A stretch of DNA of 64,000 nt from Sodalis sp. Ffu (GTDB taxonomy: Bacteria; Pseudomonadota; Gammaproteobacteria; Enterobacterales; Enterobacteriaceae). The stretch lies in assembly GCA_024748595.1 (NCBI GenBank), contig CP072944.1:714001-778000 (forward strand), read 5' to 3'. The translations under genes and the position numbers were made by a program. This document shows positions 1 through 12,135 of this stretch, piece after piece; position 1 is the first letter of the stretch, and every line of letters starts with the position of its first letter. The notes beneath the pieces were generated by a model. The model saw nothing but the letters and a program-made list of their open reading frames with translations. It had not been told where the DNA came from and ran no database searches.

Positions 1-553
1 CAAAGATCCTTCAAGCACTAGTTTCGTGATTAAAGATCTTTATACCAGAGGGCGTTAATGGTAGCTGATTTTTTGTTTTTAGTGTTCATTATTTTATATT
101 AAACATGTGATCATCGCCTGATTTCCATCAACATTAACCAACCAGTCGATGGCTCTATTAGGGGAAAAGATAAATGATCTGGTGCCGTTAGCCAGATACG
201 CATCGTCTCTAACATCGTATTGTTGTATCTATTACATTACTCCGCTAGAAGTTAGAGACGATGGTTATATATTTCTACCACCATTGCTGCTTGCAATAAC
301 TACAGCAATTCTCCTATCACGTATCCTCATCTTTACCCAAATATCTTGAGGCCAAGTAAAATCAAGAGCAACATAAGCAATGTCAATCAGTACCTATGAT
401 AATAATATTAACATATTATTATCATATTTATTGATGCAGGTATAACCATGCAATGTAGCGGCATATTCAGAAAAATGCAGTCTATAAAAATTTTGTCTTG
501 AAAAATTTATAATTCACCTTTTTATTATAAAAATTCGATGTATTCAACTAAAG
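1..553. mobile_element. IS903-like (IS5 family) relic, copy 1, truncated by the window edge
   Basis: This AT-rich stretch shares blocks, in the same order, with about a dozen other stretches in the window. Examples are the block near 95-140 resembling the middle of the copy at 35638 and the block near 430-500. It ends at 536-553 with a degenerate form of the IS903 terminal repeat (GATTTATTCAACAAAGCC type). No open transposase frame remains. A perfect 13-bp inverted repeat (201-213 with 251-263) lies inside. The left end is outside the window. Family assignment is by recalled IS903 end and transposase motifs. Confidence 0.6.
201..263. repeat. Perfect 13-bp inverted repeat, 37-base spacer
   Basis: CATCGTCTCTAAC at 201-213 is the exact reverse complement of 251-263. 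It sits inside decayed IS DNA and has no following T-run, so it is not a convincing terminator. It is one of several long perfect inverted repeats in the non-coding parts of this window. Confidence 0.8.
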
Positions 554-906
554 ATCAGTTACATTATAACGTTTGGCAAAAAAACAATATTTACGTACAA
601 TACTAAACAAACATGTTTATAGTGAGCTATGCACTAATTCCACCCATTTTCTTAGCAAAAATAAACAAAATAAATCTAATTCATATTGCGGAAACAGTGA
701 TGACTGTTTTTATACTGTACTTAAAGTGACAAAATTTTTAGGTTAAGTGAATTTATTATTCATACACATGAACATTAATTTATAGTAAAAATAAACATTT
801 AATAGGAATTAAACATTATACATAACTATTATTTAATCATAAAAATTTTATATAACTTAAATACAAAAAAACTAACCTAATAGGTAGCGTACAGGAAATG
901 GCAAAT
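554..906. other. Non-coding stretch downstream of topA
   Basis: Very AT-rich sequence between the IS relic and the topA stop codon. In E. coli cysB lies beside topA, but I see no cysB remnant here. No terminator hairpin with a T-run is evident on the minus strand. Confidence 0.5.
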
Positions 907-3501
907 CTATTTTTTTTTGCTTACCTGCCAGTGTCCATCAATGAAGAAAGCAGTCCAACCTGTAATCTTGTCGTCCCTCTTTGAGGAAACGTATTGCTGT
1001 TTGTTTTTGCGGCTAAAATGCACCAAAGTCTTATTTCCGTCATCATCTTGCACCGGTGCGTCTGCCAGATAGCGTAGTTTCTCTGGCAGACGGTCGCGAA
1101 ACCTGGCTAGTTCTTCAACCAACGGTGCACGCGTTTCGTGGGATTTAGGAAACGTGCTAGCAGCTAAAAATATCCCTGACATGCCATCACGCAGGACAAA
1201 ATAAGCGTCTGATGCCTCACACAGAAGCTCTGGCAGAGCCACCGCATCCTCTTTCGGTAGCGCGATGTCACCATTGCGCAAAATCTTGCGAGTATTTTTA
1301 CAAACTTTGTTAGTGCAAGCCATGTATTTGCCGAAACGACCAAGCTTCAAATGCATATCAGAACCGCACTTCTCACACTCCACCACCGGACCATCATAAC
1401 CCTTGATGCGAAATTCACCCAGTTCGATCTTATAACCACCGCACTGTGGATTATTACCACAGATATGCAACTTACTTTCATTATCGATTAAATAGCTATC
1501 CATGGCGGTGCCGCATTTGTCACAACGACGACGAATACGTAGCGCATTGATTTCCGCCTCATCGCCCTCCAATACAGTCATAGTTTTCGACTGTGGAATC
1601 AAATTGATAGTATTTTTACAACGCTCTTTCGGCCTCATAGCATAACCAGCGCAACCGAGAAATACGCCAGTGCTGGCGATACGGATACCCATTTTACGGC
1701 CACATACCAAACAGTCAATATGAGTCATCACCATCAAATTAGGTCGCATACCCCCCTCTTGTGGATCCTTTTCTGCGGCAGCCATCTGTTGGCTGAATTT
1801 ACAAAAAAAAGAATCCAATACGCTCCTCCATTCTTGCTGATTTGCGGCAACCTGATCGAGGATATCTTCCATATCAGCGGTGAACTTATAATTCATCAGC
1901 TCACGGAAATTCTCCGCTAAACGGTCGGTCACAATTTCACCCATTTTTTCAGCATAAAAGCGTCGATCTTCCACATGCACATAACCACGATGCTGGATAG
2001 TGGAGATTATAGAAACGTAAGTTGATGGACGACCAATCCCACGTTTCTCCAAATCTTTGACCAAAGATGCTTCGCTATAACGAGCGGGCGGCTTGGTAAA
2101 ATGCTGGCTGAACAAATGTTTTTCCAGCGTCAACGTTTGACCTACCTCGACCACCGGCAGTATGTGATCTTCTTCGTCGTTGCGCAGCATTGGCATCACT
2201 TTTTTCCATCCATCGAAGCGCAAGATACGTCCACGGGCGCGCAGTTGAAACTCACCTGCAGTCACAACCAAGGTGGTAGAGTCGTACTGCGCAGGCGCCA
2301 TTTGACAAGCGATGAATTGACACCAAATCAGCTTATAAAGCTTCTGAGCATTGGGGTCCATATCCTTCAAGTGTTCCATCAGTACATTGACGTCGGAAGG
2401 ACGAATCGCTTCATGAGCATTCTGGGAATTCCCTTTATTCCTATATTGATTTGGCTGCTTTGGTAGATAGTTACCACCGAAAGCATCGCTAATATAACCA
2501 CGGGCCATATTTAGAGCATCCTGGCTCAGGTTGCTAGAATCGGTACGCATATAGGTGATATACCCAGCCTCATACAATCGCTGCGCTAGCAGCATGGTTT
2601 TTTTCACTCCGTAGTCCAAATGAGAACTCGCCGCTTGCTGCAAAGTAGAAGTAGTAAAGGGTGCGCTTGGCTTGCTGCTGGTATACTTATTTTTTCGATA
2701 GCTAATCACATAGCAAGCATTTTCCAATAATGCCAAAGCAGCCTGTACCTGGCGCTGATTGACCGGTTTAAATAGCTTATCACCCCGATGAGTTACCTGC
2801 ATCGTCAACGGCTCCTCCTTGACGGTTTTCAAGGCAACATGCAGCTCCCAATATTCAGCCGGCACAAAGGCTTTAATTTCCCTTTCACGCTCCACTACAA
2901 GACGTACGACCACAGATTGCACGCGCCCAGCGGAAAGACCCCTGGCGATTTTTTTCCATAACAAGGACGAAACCATATAACCCACAATGCGATCCATAAA
3001 ACGCCGAGCTTGCTGAGCATTGACACGATCTATATTCAATTCACCGGGTTTTTTAAACGCATGAATAATAGCGTTACGAGTAATTTCGTTAAAAATTACT
3101 CGGCTAAATTGTTTATCTTCACCGCCAATCACTTCCCGCAGGTGCCAAGCGATGGCCTCACCTTCTCGATCAAGGTCGGTTGCAAGATAGATATGATCGG
3201 CTTTTTCTGCAAGGGCTTTTAGCTCGGTAATAACTTTTTCTTTACCAGGCAAAATTTTATATTCAGCCTTCCACCCGTGATAAGGATCGATACCCATACG
3301 TTTTACCAGCGCACTCTGCGGATCAAATTTAGCTCTTTTCTTTTTACTACTTGAATAACCACTATTGTGACTGGCTGAACTGCTGGTAGGCAAATCACGG
3401 ACGTGACCTACGCTAGACTTAACTACGTAGTGACTGCCTAAATATTTATTAATCGTTTTGGCTTTGGCTGGCGATTCGACAATAACGAGAGATTTAACCA
3501 T
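907..3501 (-). CDS. topA: DNA topoisomerase I
   Basis: Type IA topoisomerase that relaxes negative supercoils by cutting one strand and passing the other through. At 864 residues it is essentially the full E. coli length (865). The TOPRIM domain begins at the N-terminus and carries the acidic triad in TDLDREGE near residue 111. The catalytic tyrosine is in [11 protein letters not shown] near residue 319. Three zinc-finger cysteine clusters follow (CLVCG, CDKCG, CEKCG), and the C-terminal ribbon domains end in a lysine run. ATG start with an AGGT ribosome site a few bases upstream. It stands alone: both neighbours differ from E. coli, where yciN and cysB flank it. Intact and probably essential, since it balances gyrase. 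Identification is certain. Confidence 0.98.
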   Translation of the reverse strand: MVKSLVIVESPAKAKTINKYLGSHYVVKSSVGHVRDLPTSSSASHNSGYSSSKKKRAKFDPQSALVKRMGIDPYHGWKAEYKILPGKEKVITELKALAEKADHIYLATDLDREGEAIAWHLREVIGGEDKQFSRVIFNEITRNAIIHAFKKPGELNIDRVNAQQARRFMDRIVGYMVSSLLWKKIARGLSAGRVQSVVVRLVVEREREIKAFVPAEYWELHVALKTVKEEPLTMQVTHRGDKLFKPVNQRQVQAALALLENACYVISYRKNKYTSSKPSAPFTTSTLQQAASSHLDYGVKKTMLLAQRLYEAGYITYMRTDSSNLSQDALNMARGYISDAFGGNYLPKQPNQYRNKGNSQNAHEAIRPSDVNVLMEHLKDMDPNAQKLYKLIWCQFIACQMAPAQYDSTTLVVTAGEFQLRARGRILRFDGWKKVMPMLRNDEEDHILPVVEVGQTLTLEKHLFSQHFTKPPARYSEASLVKDLEKRGIGRPSTYVSIISTIQHRGYVHVEDRRFYAEKMGEIVTDRLAENFRELMNYKFTADMEDILDQVAANQQEWRSVLDSFFCKFSQQMAAAEKDPQEGGMRPNLMVMTHIDCLVCGRKMGIRIASTGVFLGCAGYAMRPKERCKNTINLIPQSKTMTVLEGDEAEINALRIRRRCDKCGTAMDSYLIDNESKLHICGNNPQCGGYKIELGEFRIKGYDGPVVECEKCGSDMHLKLGRFGKYMACTNKVCKNTRKILRNGDIALPKEDAVALPELLCEASDAYFVLRDGMSGIFLAASTFPKSHETRAPLVEELARFRDRLPEKLRYLADAPVQDDDGNKTLVHFSRKNKQQYVSSKRDDKITGWTAFFIDGHWQVSKKK

Positions 3502-3602
3502 TTTTACATTTACCTGAATGATTTTTCAATAAAAAGTTTTATGCACCAACCCCATAACTTATTGTACATACCCCTTTTTTATATTACGACACACTCATCA
3601 AA

Positions 3603-3634
3603 TCTGCCAGTTTCTTATCCCACCTACTGGCAGA
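3603..3634. repeat. Hairpin upstream of topA
   Basis: TCTGCCAGT (3603-3611) pairs perfectly with 3626-3634, and a run of seven T follows on the plus strand about ten bases later. It could be a leftover plus-strand terminator of a lost divergent neighbour such as yciN. No plus-strand gene remains in front of it, so this is tentative. Confidence 0.45.
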
Positions 3635-3911
3635 ACCCAAAATTTTTTTAAATTTACTATCAATACACTATTTTTATAATAAATTTTATTCTTTCCTCCA
3701 CGATTCGATATAAACCAGTCTGCAGCGATAAAAACAGAAGATCATACTGAAATTATGGTTGTATAGCCCGCTGTATAATATGAAAAATTAAAAAAAGAAA
3801 ACGTTCAATTATAAAAAATGATATGATCACTACAACCGTATTGATATTAAAACGAATCTTTCGCCTAACCATTGTACTACATTAAAATGTTTTATAAGTT
3901 CTATTTTCAAT

Positions 3912-4666
3912 GGCTTTGTCGAATAAATTTAATCATTGACAGTTTATCCTTAATTAAAGATGGTTTCCTAGTTGTCTGGTGACATGAATATCTATAAGTT
4001 ATTTTATTTAAGTGCGGTTCTACCGCCATAGTTTCTACTAGTATGCATTAAACTCTCAAAATCCACTAGTAAATCCAGCAGTTTGGTGGCTTCTTTAACT
4101 TTTCAGCATATTTGATGTAAACTTACGATCATGCTTCTACACCCCTATTCAAAGAAAAATCACAACAGATGATTTCATGTGTTATGATATTGACCGCCAT
4201 TATGAAATTACATGCCAGATACAGCGCTTTCCCCACCCCGTGTATAATCTTATCCATTTACCAATTTCAACTCAGTAACGTCATATGGAAAATGTCGATA
4301 CGTGTCAACACTTTAAGGTATAAACGCTTTATATTGTTTATTGATGCAAATATACTAAGTAAAATATTGATCAACTAAACATGGAATCTTATAAAATCTT
4401 GTAATCCTCGCTAATTATATTAGTTTTAAAATTTATTTGAGTACAGTTCGATGACCATCTTCGATAATAAAAAGATTGTATTATTTTTCCCCATTAACTA
4501 CGATTGAAGTATCCAACTTGAATATCAGTTAGCAGTACTTGATGAAGTCCTTATTTGTGTAGCTCGCCGAATAAATTCTTTAAATTTTTGCTATGCCATA
4601 AATTTTTTCTAAAAATTTATGATCTATAATACATTAAGTAAAAAATTCTATTTATTCAACAAAACC
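3912..4666. mobile_element. IS903-like (IS5 family) relic, copy 2, both ends recognisable
   Basis: Begins with GGCTTTGTCGAATAAATTT, a near match to the IS903 terminal repeat GGCTTTGTTGAATAAATC, and ends at about 4650-4666 with ATTTATTCAACAAAACC. The minus strand near 4166-4230 still encodes THEIIC and, after frameshifts, the tryptophan-containing block before it (RCIW), which match the DDE transposase THEIIC region of IS903. At 755 bp it has lost roughly 300 bp against the 1057-bp parent. There is no intact frame. It separates topA from fumC, which are not neighbours in E. coli. Confidence 0.75.
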
Positions 4667-5198
4667 ACTTATTGGTTGGTTAAACGATTAAAACAATGCT
4701 TTAGTATCTGCAAACTAAACTCTTTGAGCTGCAATAGAACAACTATAACCAAATATAAAATTATAACTATGCTCAGTACAAAATTTCAGCATATTCAGAG
4801 CAGTATATCCACCATTAGAAAATTACCCCTAAAATAATTATGCAATTATTTAGAATAACATTTAAAGCCAAACGCTGGCTCACTGCTTAATTAACATCGA
4901 ATCACAACTACTGTCTGAATAGCGTTTTAACTTTATTCATACTACTATACTCTGCGCAGACTGAAGACCCTAAATCCCTGGAACTACGGTTATAACCAAC
5001 CATAATAATTAGCGTTTTAGCTCTGAAAAATAAACATTATTAGAATTACACGTAAGTAAACTAAATTTATTACAAAAACTTTTAGACGAATACACAATTG
5101 TACCTTACAAGCCACAAACAATAGCTAGCAAGGTGCAGAGTAAAAAATTAATCTATTTAAATGTAGAAATTTTCAAAAAGCCGATAAAAAGTATACAG
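4667..5198. other. Non-coding stretch downstream of fumC
   Basis: AT-rich sequence with stops in all frames at short intervals. I recognise no gene remnant, RNA or repeat other than the hairpin that starts at 5200. Confidence 0.5.
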
Positions 5199-5199
5199 C

Positions 5200-5236
5200 T
5201 CACACTTGTACAGTATTGAGTACTGTACAAGTGTGA
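5200..5236 (-). repeat. Perfect 16-bp inverted repeat downstream of fumC
   Basis: Positions 5200-5215 pair exactly with 5221-5236 around a 5-base loop, making a very stable hairpin 160 bases beyond the fumC stop. On the minus strand a T-run follows only after about ten bases, so it is either a modified fumC terminator or one of the window's decay-related palindromes. Confidence 0.7.
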
Positions 5237-5398
5237 AATACACTTCTACCATTTAGGACGCGTAAACTACCTAATTTAACGTTACTAGCATATCTGCTAA
5301 TTGAACTCATTGCTGTATAACCTAATTTACAAACAACATATCGACACTGCAGTTGTTCCGCTGGCTCCGTTGCTTGGTTACAGGAGATAGACATTGCA

Positions 5399-6796
5399 TT
5401 AACTTTTCATGCTACCGACCATATTTTCCGGCCGTACCAATTCATCAAACTTCTGTTCATCAACATAGCCAAGTTCCAGCGCAGACGCTTTCAACGTTAG
5501 CCCCTCTTTATGGGCTTTTTTAGCAATTTCCGCCGCTTTGTCATAACCAATATATGGGTTGAGCGCAGTAACCAGCATCAACGATTTATTAAGCAGTTGC
5601 TCAATACGATCGCGTTTTGGCTCAATCCCTACCGCACAGTGGTGGTTAAAACTATTGATACCATCAGCCAATAAGCGTACCGACTGCAGAAAATTATGAA
5701 TGATCAGCGGTCGATAAACGTTTAATTCGAAATTACCGGATGCGCCACCGATATTTACCGTGACATCGTTACCAAAGACCTGGCAGCATAGCATGGTCAT
5801 GGCTTCGCACTGAGTCGGATTGACCTTACCAGGCATTATAGAACTGCCTGGCTCGTTTTCCGGAATACTTAGTTCACCGATTCCGCAACGCGGACCGGAA
5901 GCCAACCAGCGTACGTCATTGGCGATTTTCATCATGGAAGCCGTCAAACCTTTCAATGCACCATGACTATGCACCAAGGCATCACAGGTAGCCAGTGATT
6001 CAAATTTGTTTGGCGCGGTGACAAATGGATGACCGGTGCGCGTCGCCAGAGCTTTAGCCACACGCACCGCATACTCTGGATGAGTGTTAAGGCCAGTACC
6101 AACCGAGGTACCACCCAACGCCAGCTCGCAAAGGTGCGGAATACTATGTTCGATATGTGTCAAACTATGTTCCAACATCGTCACCCAGCCAGAAATTTCT
6201 TGACCTAAAGTCAGCGGCGTAGCATCCTGTAAATGAGTACGGCCGATTTTAACTATATCGCTGAATACCATGGACTTATCAAACAGCGTCTGCTTAAGCA
6301 GCTTAATCTGCGGAATAAGATGTTCGCACACCGCCACCACCGCTGCGACATGCATTGCGGTCGGAAATACATCGTTAGAACTTTGACTTTTATTGACATC
6401 ATCATTGGGATGTACCAAACGTCTTTCGCCACGCTCACCGCCCAGCAGTTCGCTTGCGCGATTGGCAAGAACTTCGTTCATATTCATATTGCTCTGGGTA
6501 CCAGAACCGGTCTGCCAAATGACCAGCGGAAATTCGCCGAAGTGCTCACCGGATAACACTTCTTCAGCGGCATGGATGATGGCTTGTGCGCATTTTTCAT
6601 CCAACAACCCTAAATCGTTGTTGACCTGCGCTGCCGCACATTTGGTCTGCGCCAGCGCTCTAATAAATTCAAGTGGCATCTTTTCTCTGGAAATGCGAAA
6701 ATTTTCCAATGATCGTTGCGTTTGAGCTCCCCAAAGACATTCCAAGGATACTTCAATAGACCCCATAGAATCTTTTTCTATACGAGTGATTCCCAT
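5399..6796 (-). CDS. fumC: Fumarate hydratase, class II
   Basis: Iron-independent fumarase of the citric acid cycle, interconverting fumarate and malate. 465 residues against 467 in E. coli. The fumarase/aspartase signature [15 protein letters not shown] is intact near residue 317, as are [14 protein letters not shown] near 100 and [16 protein letters not shown] near 187. A GTG three bases upstream is possible, but the ATG at 6796 has a well-placed AGAGG ribosome site. In E. coli the order is fumC, fumA, manA. Here fumA is gone and the divergent manA survives as a pseudogene just upstream. Keeping the oxidation-resistant, cluster-free enzyme fits a cell with reduced iron-sulphur assembly, but that link is inference. 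Confidence 0.97.
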   Translation of the reverse strand: MGITRIEKDSMGSIEVSLECLWGAQTQRSLENFRISREKMPLEFIRALAQTKCAAAQVNNDLGLLDEKCAQAIIHAAEEVLSGEHFGEFPLVIWQTGSGTQSNMNMNEVLANRASELLGGERGERRLVHPNDDVNKSQSSNDVFPTAMHVAAVVAVCEHLIPQIKLLKQTLFDKSMVFSDIVKIGRTHLQDATPLTLGQEISGWVTMLEHSLTHIEHSIPHLCELALGGTSVGTGLNTHPEYAVRVAKALATRTGHPFVTAPNKFESLATCDALVHSHGALKGLTASMMKIANDVRWLASGPRCGIGELSIPENEPGSSIMPGKVNPTQCEAMTMLCCQVFGNDVTVNIGGASGNFELNVYRPLIIHNFLQSVRLLADGINSFNHHCAVGIEPKRDRIEQLLNKSLMLVTALNPYIGYDKAAEIAKKAHKEGLTLKASALELGYVDEQKFDELVRPENMVGSMKS

Positions 6797-6964
6797 CACA
6801 ACCTCTTGATATTTATATGAAAGATTAACACTGTATGATTCACAATACTAAATCTTAGAGGCATTTGAATATATAACTACGTACCACGCAAACAAATACC
6901 ATTATGCCTAACCTAGCATGACTACTACAATGCAAATCAACAAATTATTAACAAAATAAAATCT

Positions 6965-8058
6965 ATGCAAAAAATGATCAATACCCTTCAACATTACGCC
7001 TAGAGTAGCAAGAATGCCTTACCAAGCTATATGACATCACTAATCAGCACGACCAGATGATGGCAAAATTGTGGATGGGGACACATCCTAAAAGCAGCTC
7101 GCGATCGCTGATACCCAGGGCAATGATGTATCGCTACACACATTGATTGATCGTGAACCGGGATACTGAGAGCAAAAGTAGCCGCCACTCCGGCGAATTA
7201 CCATTTTTGTTTAAAGTGCTGTGTGCGGAAACACCGCTTTCGATCCAAGTTCATCCCAGCATCAGCGCCGCTCGGGGGCGGCTTCGCAAAAAAAACCAAG
7301 CAAGGATTGCGCTAGATGCGCCCAATCGCAACTATAAAGATCCAATCATAAATTGAAATTAGTCTTTGCACTGAGCCCCTCCTGGCCATGAACGACTTTC
7401 GTGAACTATAGACCATATATGTTTTCACTCCTCCAACCGATAGCCGGCGCCCATCCCTCCATTGCGGCCTTTCTTGCCCATATTGATACGCAACATTTGG
7501 CACAATTGTTCAGCAATTTTTTATCGATGGAAGGAAAGCAAAAATCTTTAACTCTAGATATCCTGAAAACATCCCTAGCACATCAGCATAACAAACCCTG
7601 GGATTACCATGCACATGATCTCGGGATCCTAACACTAACTATAGTAGCTTACTTCTTACCCTGATGCTTATAACTTCATAAGCCTACAACAAGGCCAGGA
7701 AAATTCTGTTCGCTAAAACTCCACATGCCTAGCTCAAAAGGCGTGACACTAGAAGTTATGGCAAATTTAGACAATGTTCTGCGCGCTGGCTTGACACTAA
7801 AATCTGTAGATGTGCCGGAGTTATGACCAAGCTAAAATTTATGACAAAACGCAAAAAAGATCTGCTAACGCAACCTCAGAAACAAGATGGCGTCTTGGTA
7901 TTTCCAATTCCTGTCGATGACTTCGCTTTTTTCTTTGCATACCCTGATGCCAGCACCGAGCTCGATTTAGCAAAACTTCATTCGACACAAGCGAAAAACC
8001 AGACGGGGTACTCCTCATGAATATTTCCCGTCCGTTCATCGCACAGGATCAAGATTGA
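6965..8058 (+). pseudogene. manA: Mannose-6-phosphate isomerase pseudogene
   Basis: Broken by several stops and frameshifts, yet most of E. coli ManA can be followed in order. It starts MQKMINTLQHYA then a stop, then AKLWMGTHPKSSSR, GELPFLFKVLCAETPLSIQ, RNYKDP, PIAGAHPSIAAFL, and near the end PIPVDDFAF. The conserved metal-binding IQVHP is still visible. The functional enzyme interconverts mannose-6-phosphate and fructose-6-phosphate. It is divergent from fumC, as in E. coli, so the ancestral block fumC-(fumA)-manA is recognisable. Decay is moderate: long stretches stay readable between lesions. Confidence 0.93.
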
Positions 8059-8670
8059 TCGATGTTGACAGGCCAGCAAGTATCTCGCTTTAGTTGTACT
8101 TAAGCATAACCGACATGATCTTGTACTTGACCTCCCCCACTATGTCACAATTTACACCTCAAATCGCAATACCAAAAGCCGTTCTTAACTCTGGACCAAC
8201 CATGGATACCAGGGGTAAATGAGCCTTATGATTAATAGCTAGACGCTCAGCAAAAATTGGCAAACTGCAGTTATTATAGCGGTAGGAAATATAAGTGCAC
8301 TATTGCCAGCTTAGCTTGAATAGAGCTTAACTCGTACTAGATTTTACCGCTGTACTGCTCGAAAATACAGTACAGTGGTGGTGTAATAATTGCAGCAACA
8401 TCCTATTATGGAAATAATAGACCTGACCTTCGGCAATTTAGAAGATAGGCGTAAACATGTGCTTTTCATTAGATGACTAATGTTACTAAATTCATAATAT
8501 CATACAAAAAAACATTACCTACTAAAATTATGCAGGTTTAGTATAATGTACTATATTAACAAGCAACCTTTCCACGAGGTTATTTGTACTATCGGCGCTA
8601 TCAAAACAACACTATGCTGTATAGGATTGTCCTCCTCCAAACAAATAAACTAAGATAAACTGCATCCGTA
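8059..8670. other. Non-coding stretch between manA and uvrY relics, with a hairpin
   Basis: I find no confident gene remnant, although the N-terminal half of uvrY must once have been at the right-hand end. An inverted repeat of 12 bp with one G-T pair joins 8346-8357 and 8368-8379. This interval marks a change from the fumC-manA neighbourhood to the uvrY-uvrC-pgsA neighbourhood, which are separate in E. coli. Confidence 0.45.
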
Positions 8671-8673
8671 AGT

Positions 8674-8896
8674 CAAAAATACTTTTGAACGTTTGTCCGA
8701 GCATGAGTTACAGATAATGTCAATGATTATCTAATAATAATAATAAAGTGATCGATATTTTTAAGAAGCTTACTTTCCTAAACTATTAACAAATTGCTAC
8801 CGAACATTTAATAAATAAATACTAGCAGTGACTCACCCATCTTAACGACTCGCCATGAGTTTATTCAGCACGGAGATTTTATTAAGTAGTGATTAA
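8674..8896 (+). pseudogene. uvrY: UvrY response regulator pseudogene, C-terminal part
   Basis: Translation around 8680-8730 gives NTFERLSEHELQIMSMI, matching the start of the LuxR-type DNA-binding domain of UvrY. Stops and frameshifts follow. The tail near 8826-8896 still reads LTHL, then in another frame [10 protein letters not shown] before a stop. UvrY is the response regulator of the BarA-UvrY system that drives the csrB/csrC RNAs. The relic's stop codon (8894-8896) overlaps the uvrC start, the same arrangement as in E. coli, so this 3' end has probably been held in place by the uvrC start region. Confidence 0.82.
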
Positions 8897-10718
8897 CATC
8901 TTTAACGCCAAACAATTTTTGAACACTGTCACAAGCCAAACTGGCGTCTATCGCATGTATGATAGATCTGGAAGAGTGATATATGTCGGAAAGGCTAAAA
9001 ATCTGAAAAAACGCTTGGTTAGTTATTTTTACCAAGTATCCTGCCGTAAAACAGAAGCTTTAGTTAAGTGCATAAATCATATCGATGTCACAATTACCCA
9101 TACGGAAACTGAAGCATTATTGCTTGAGCATAATTACATAAAACTCTATCAACCACGCTATAACGTATTGTTGCGTGATGATAAGTCCTACCCATTTATT
9201 TTTATTAGCAATGACAGCCATCCGCGTATCGCTTCCCATCGTGGAGCGAAACATGCTAAAGGGGACTATTTCGGTCCTTTTCCCAATAGCTATACTGTGA
9301 AAGAAACTCTTGAGCTTCTAAAAAAGCTATTTCCTATACGCCAATGCGATAATAGCATATATCGCAATCGCTCTCGTCCCTGCATTCAATATCAAATCGG
9401 TCGCTGCCTAGGCCCCTGCGTTAAAGGGTTGGTAAGCGATAAAGCTTACATGCAACAGGTAAAATATGTACGGTTATTCTTGGCTGGTAAGGATCAGCAA
9501 GTGCTCAACCAACTGGTGGAACGTATGGAGCTAACCAGTCGCAAACTAAACTTTGAAGAGGCAGCGCGCATTCGCGATCAAATCCGAGCTGTACGCAGAA
9601 TAACGGAAAAACAATTTGTCTCCGGCGCCCAACAAGATTTAGACGTCATTGGCATTTCTTTAGACGCTGACATAACCTGTGTTCATATCCTGTTTATTCG
9701 TCAAGGTAAAGTACTGGGTAGCCGAAGCTATTTTCCTAAAATGCCATCTGGCACGAAATTAGGCGAAGTGATACAAACTTTTGTCGGTCAATTTTATCTT
9801 CAAGGCAACCAAATGCGTACACTGCCTGATAAAATTTTATTAGACTTTACTCTGCCGGGAAAGGATCTATTGGCGCAGTCTTTAAGCGAGCAATCAGGAA
9901 AAAAAGTTCAAATTCATGAGTATCCACGCGGCACACTAGCTTGTTATCTGAAGCTAGCACGCATCAATGCAGCTACTGCTTTAGTAACAAAAATATCACA
10001 GCAATCAATAGTGCACCAACGCTTAGCTTCAGTCGCCGAATTGCTAAATATTAAAAAGATTGATCGCGTGGAATGCTTTGACATTAGCCATATCATGGGG
10101 GAACAGACCATCGCATCATGCGCGGTATTTGATAACAATGGACCGATACGTGCTGAATACCGCCGCTATAATATTGAGGATATTACGCCTGGGAATGACT
10201 ACGCCGCTATAGATCAGGTGTTACGCCGTCGTTATAATAAGGAACTAGAAGAACAAAAAATTCCAGATGTGGTAATCATCGATGGCGGTAAAGGACAATT
10301 GAGCATAGCAAAAAAGGTATTTAAACAACTTCGAGTGTCCTGGAACACATCACGAATTATACTAATGGCGATAGCAAAAGGGGTAAACCGTAAAGTGGGG
10401 CTCGAAACCATTTATTTGGAACCCTATGGGGAAGGGATTACCCTATTACCAGATTCTCCGGCGCTGCATATGATCCAGCATATTCGCGATGTCTCCCATA
10501 ACCATGCCATTACCGGCCATCGAAACAAACGTGCTAAAGTGAAAAATACCAGCTCACTAGAGCTCATCAAAGGGGTCGGACCACGTCGTCGGCAATTGCT
10601 TTTAAAATATATGGGCGGTAGGCAGCACTTACTTAATGCCAGCATTGAAGAAATTGCTCAAATACCAGGAATTTCTAGCGTGTTAGCAGAAAAAATATTT
10701 AATGCATTGAAACACTAG
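8889..10718 (+). CDS. uvrC: UvrABC system protein C (excinuclease subunit C)
   Basis: Makes both incisions flanking a DNA lesion in nucleotide excision repair with UvrA and UvrB. 609 residues, full length. The N-terminal GIY-YIG nuclease shows GVYRMYD and [14 protein letters not shown] (residues 18-44). The cysteine cluster, [13 protein letters not shown], lies near 159-171. The UVR motif [15 protein letters not shown] near 218 binds UvrB. The C-terminal RNase H-like nuclease ([15 protein letters not shown]) and tandem helix-hairpin-helix motifs follow. The start is GTG, as in E. coli. It is followed by pgsA after 61 bases, the ancestral order. Upstream uvrY is dead, so transcription must now begin inside or near that relic. 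Confidence 0.97.
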   Translation: MINIFNAKQFLNTVTSQTGVYRMYDRSGRVIYVGKAKNLKKRLVSYFYQVSCRKTEALVKCINHIDVTITHTETEALLLEHNYIKLYQPRYNVLLRDDKSYPFIFISNDSHPRIASHRGAKHAKGDYFGPFPNSYTVKETLELLKKLFPIRQCDNSIYRNRSRPCIQYQIGRCLGPCVKGLVSDKAYMQQVKYVRLFLAGKDQQVLNQLVERMELTSRKLNFEEAARIRDQIRAVRRITEKQFVSGAQQDLDVIGISLDADITCVHILFIRQGKVLGSRSYFPKMPSGTKLGEVIQTFVGQFYLQGNQMRTLPDKILLDFTLPGKDLLAQSLSEQSGKKVQIHEYPRGTLACYLKLARINAATALVTKISQQSIVHQRLASVAELLNIKKIDRVECFDISHIMGEQTIASCAVFDNNGPIRAEYRRYNIEDITPGNDYAAIDQVLRRRYNKELEEQKIPDVVIIDGGKGQLSIAKKVFKQLRVSWNTSRIILMAIAKGVNRKVGLETIYLEPYGEGITLLPDSPALHMIQHIRDVSHNHAITGHRNKRAKVKNTSSLELIKGVGPRRRQLLLKYMGGRQHLLNASIEEIAQIPGISSVLAEKIFNALKH

Positions 10719-10779
10719 CAGCAATATAGCAACATACTTACAATTCCTATCTACAGCCAAATAGTTACCAAAGAGCAAT

Positions 10780-11328
10780 ATGCAATTGAATATACCGACT
10801 TGGCTTAGCCTGTTACGTGTTATCACGATGCCGTTCTTTGTTATGGCGTTCTATATGCCTTTTCAATGGGGGCCGTTGATTTGTACGATAATTTTTATCA
10901 TTGCGGCGGTGACAGACTGGCTTGATGGTTTTCTAGCCCGACGTTGGAAACAGATCACCCGCTTTGGAACCTTTCTTGATCCAGTAGCGGATAAAGTAAT
11001 GATTGCCATAACGCTAGTGCTGATAGTTGAACATTTCCACGCATGGTGGATAACATTACCCGCAGCCACTATTATTGCGCGTGAAATCATCATATTAGCG
11101 TTACGTGAGTGGATGGCAGAAATCGGTAAGCATAGCAACATTGCTGTTTCCTGGACAGGTAAAATCAAAACCACTGCACAAATGCTGGCGATGGTAGCGT
11201 TGCTGTGGCGCACAGGTGAACTAATGACAGAAGTAGGCATTATCGCGCTATATATTGCCGCGGTACTGACCTACTGGTCTATGTTCCAGTATTTATATGC
11301 GACACGTCATGATCTATTCGAACGCTAA
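10780..11328 (+). CDS. pgsA: CDP-diacylglycerol-glycerol-3-phosphate 3-phosphatidyltransferase
   Basis: Integral membrane enzyme making phosphatidylglycerol phosphate, the committed step to phosphatidylglycerol and cardiolipin. 182 residues, normal length. The CDP-alcohol phosphotransferase signature is complete near residues 46-69: [20 protein letters not shown], continuing with LDPVADK. Several hydrophobic helices are evident. Probably cotranscribed with uvrC. In E. coli the tRNA genes glyW-cysT-leuZ follow pgsA; none is seen here. Works upstream of the clsA product, also in this window. Phosphatidylglycerol also supplies the diacylglyceryl group used by Lgt (59996-60859). Confidence 0.97.
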   Translation: MQLNIPTWLSLLRVITMPFFVMAFYMPFQWGPLICTIIFIIAAVTDWLDGFLARRWKQITRFGTFLDPVADKVMIAITLVLIVEHFHAWWITLPAATIIAREIIILALREWMAEIGKHSNIAVSWTGKIKTTAQMLAMVALLWRTGELMTEVGIIALYIAAVLTYWSMFQYLYATRHDLFER

Positions 11329-11434
11329 TCAAAACGCTTTAAAACAAAAACTCACCAAACAAAATAATTTTTGTATTGACACAAAAACTATTATTTCAGA
11401 TAGAATACTTTAGCATCAAAATAAATATTATTAA

Positions 11435-11990
11435 ATTTTTTAAATAAATTTATCCATTGGCCAGTCTTTTCTTAATTATTAAGATTAAGGTCCATTGATT
11501 AAAGTTGTTAAAACAACCCGTCTAATTAACATCAGACTTGGCTGAATTATTCAATACGCCTTCCATCAACCATGATCAACACCAAATTTTAAATCGGTCT
11601 TACTAGGTAAGCCCGAGAATCCTTTAGGATAGATCATCTGATTTTAACCCACAGCATATGGTACCATAGCACCACATCCATCACCTAGCAGTGGTGACTT
11701 ATTTATAATTTTTTGGCATATTTCTGCAAGCCTCCGGACGTACTTGTGCATACGTTACATCTCTTAGCGATAGGGGTCACAAACCGATGATGTCATGCGT
11801 GCTATACAGCCACGCTGCTTGCGTTAGCAATATAGTTTCCACAATAACTCAAGGTTTTTATCATTGAATATTTTAAGCTTTTTTACTGAGTAAATAAAGT
11901 TTAAGCAACAGGCAAAATAGAAAGAATTACCTACTTAAACCAGAGGCATTAAAGAGTGTGACACGCTACTACGCAAAATAGTTGCAAACC
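11435..11990. mobile_element. IS903-like relic, copy 3
   Basis: Opens with a degenerate terminal repeat (TTTTTTAAATAAATTTATCC around 11435-11454) and carries the family block near 11735-11800 (CGTACTTGTGCATACG, then GATGATGTCATGCGTG) corresponding to the THEII region of the transposase on the minus strand. The right end is not recognisable. It lies between pgsA and tonB, which belong to different parts of the E. coli map. Confidence 0.5.
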
Positions 11991-12135
11991 GGCTAAGATT
12001 ATACTGATTACCGAAGAAGAGCACCATGAGTACTTTACTACCGTTGGACTCAACTTATCGATACCCAAACATTAACCTTTGGATGCCAGACAGTCTGTTT
12101 TTCAGTTGTCGATTAGCACCTGTGGGAATGGCCTA

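Noticed and set aside
149-349. 66-codon open frame at the left edge
   Set aside because: Lies inside an IS relic and contains a perfect inverted repeat; no family similarity and no ribosome site.
5200-5394. 64-codon minus-strand frame just after fumC
   Set aside because: Ends in the hairpin after fumC and has no similarity; probably untranslated 3' region.
8730-8747. TAA-rich microsatellite near 8730 as a regulatory repeat
   Set aside because: Lies inside the uvrY relic and is most simply a slippage product of AT-rich decay.
11376-11406. TTGACA and TAGAAT after pgsA, as a leftover tRNA-operon promoter
   Set aside because: Spacing is 19 bases and no tRNA or tRNA fragment follows, although E. 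coli has glyW-cysT-leuZ here.
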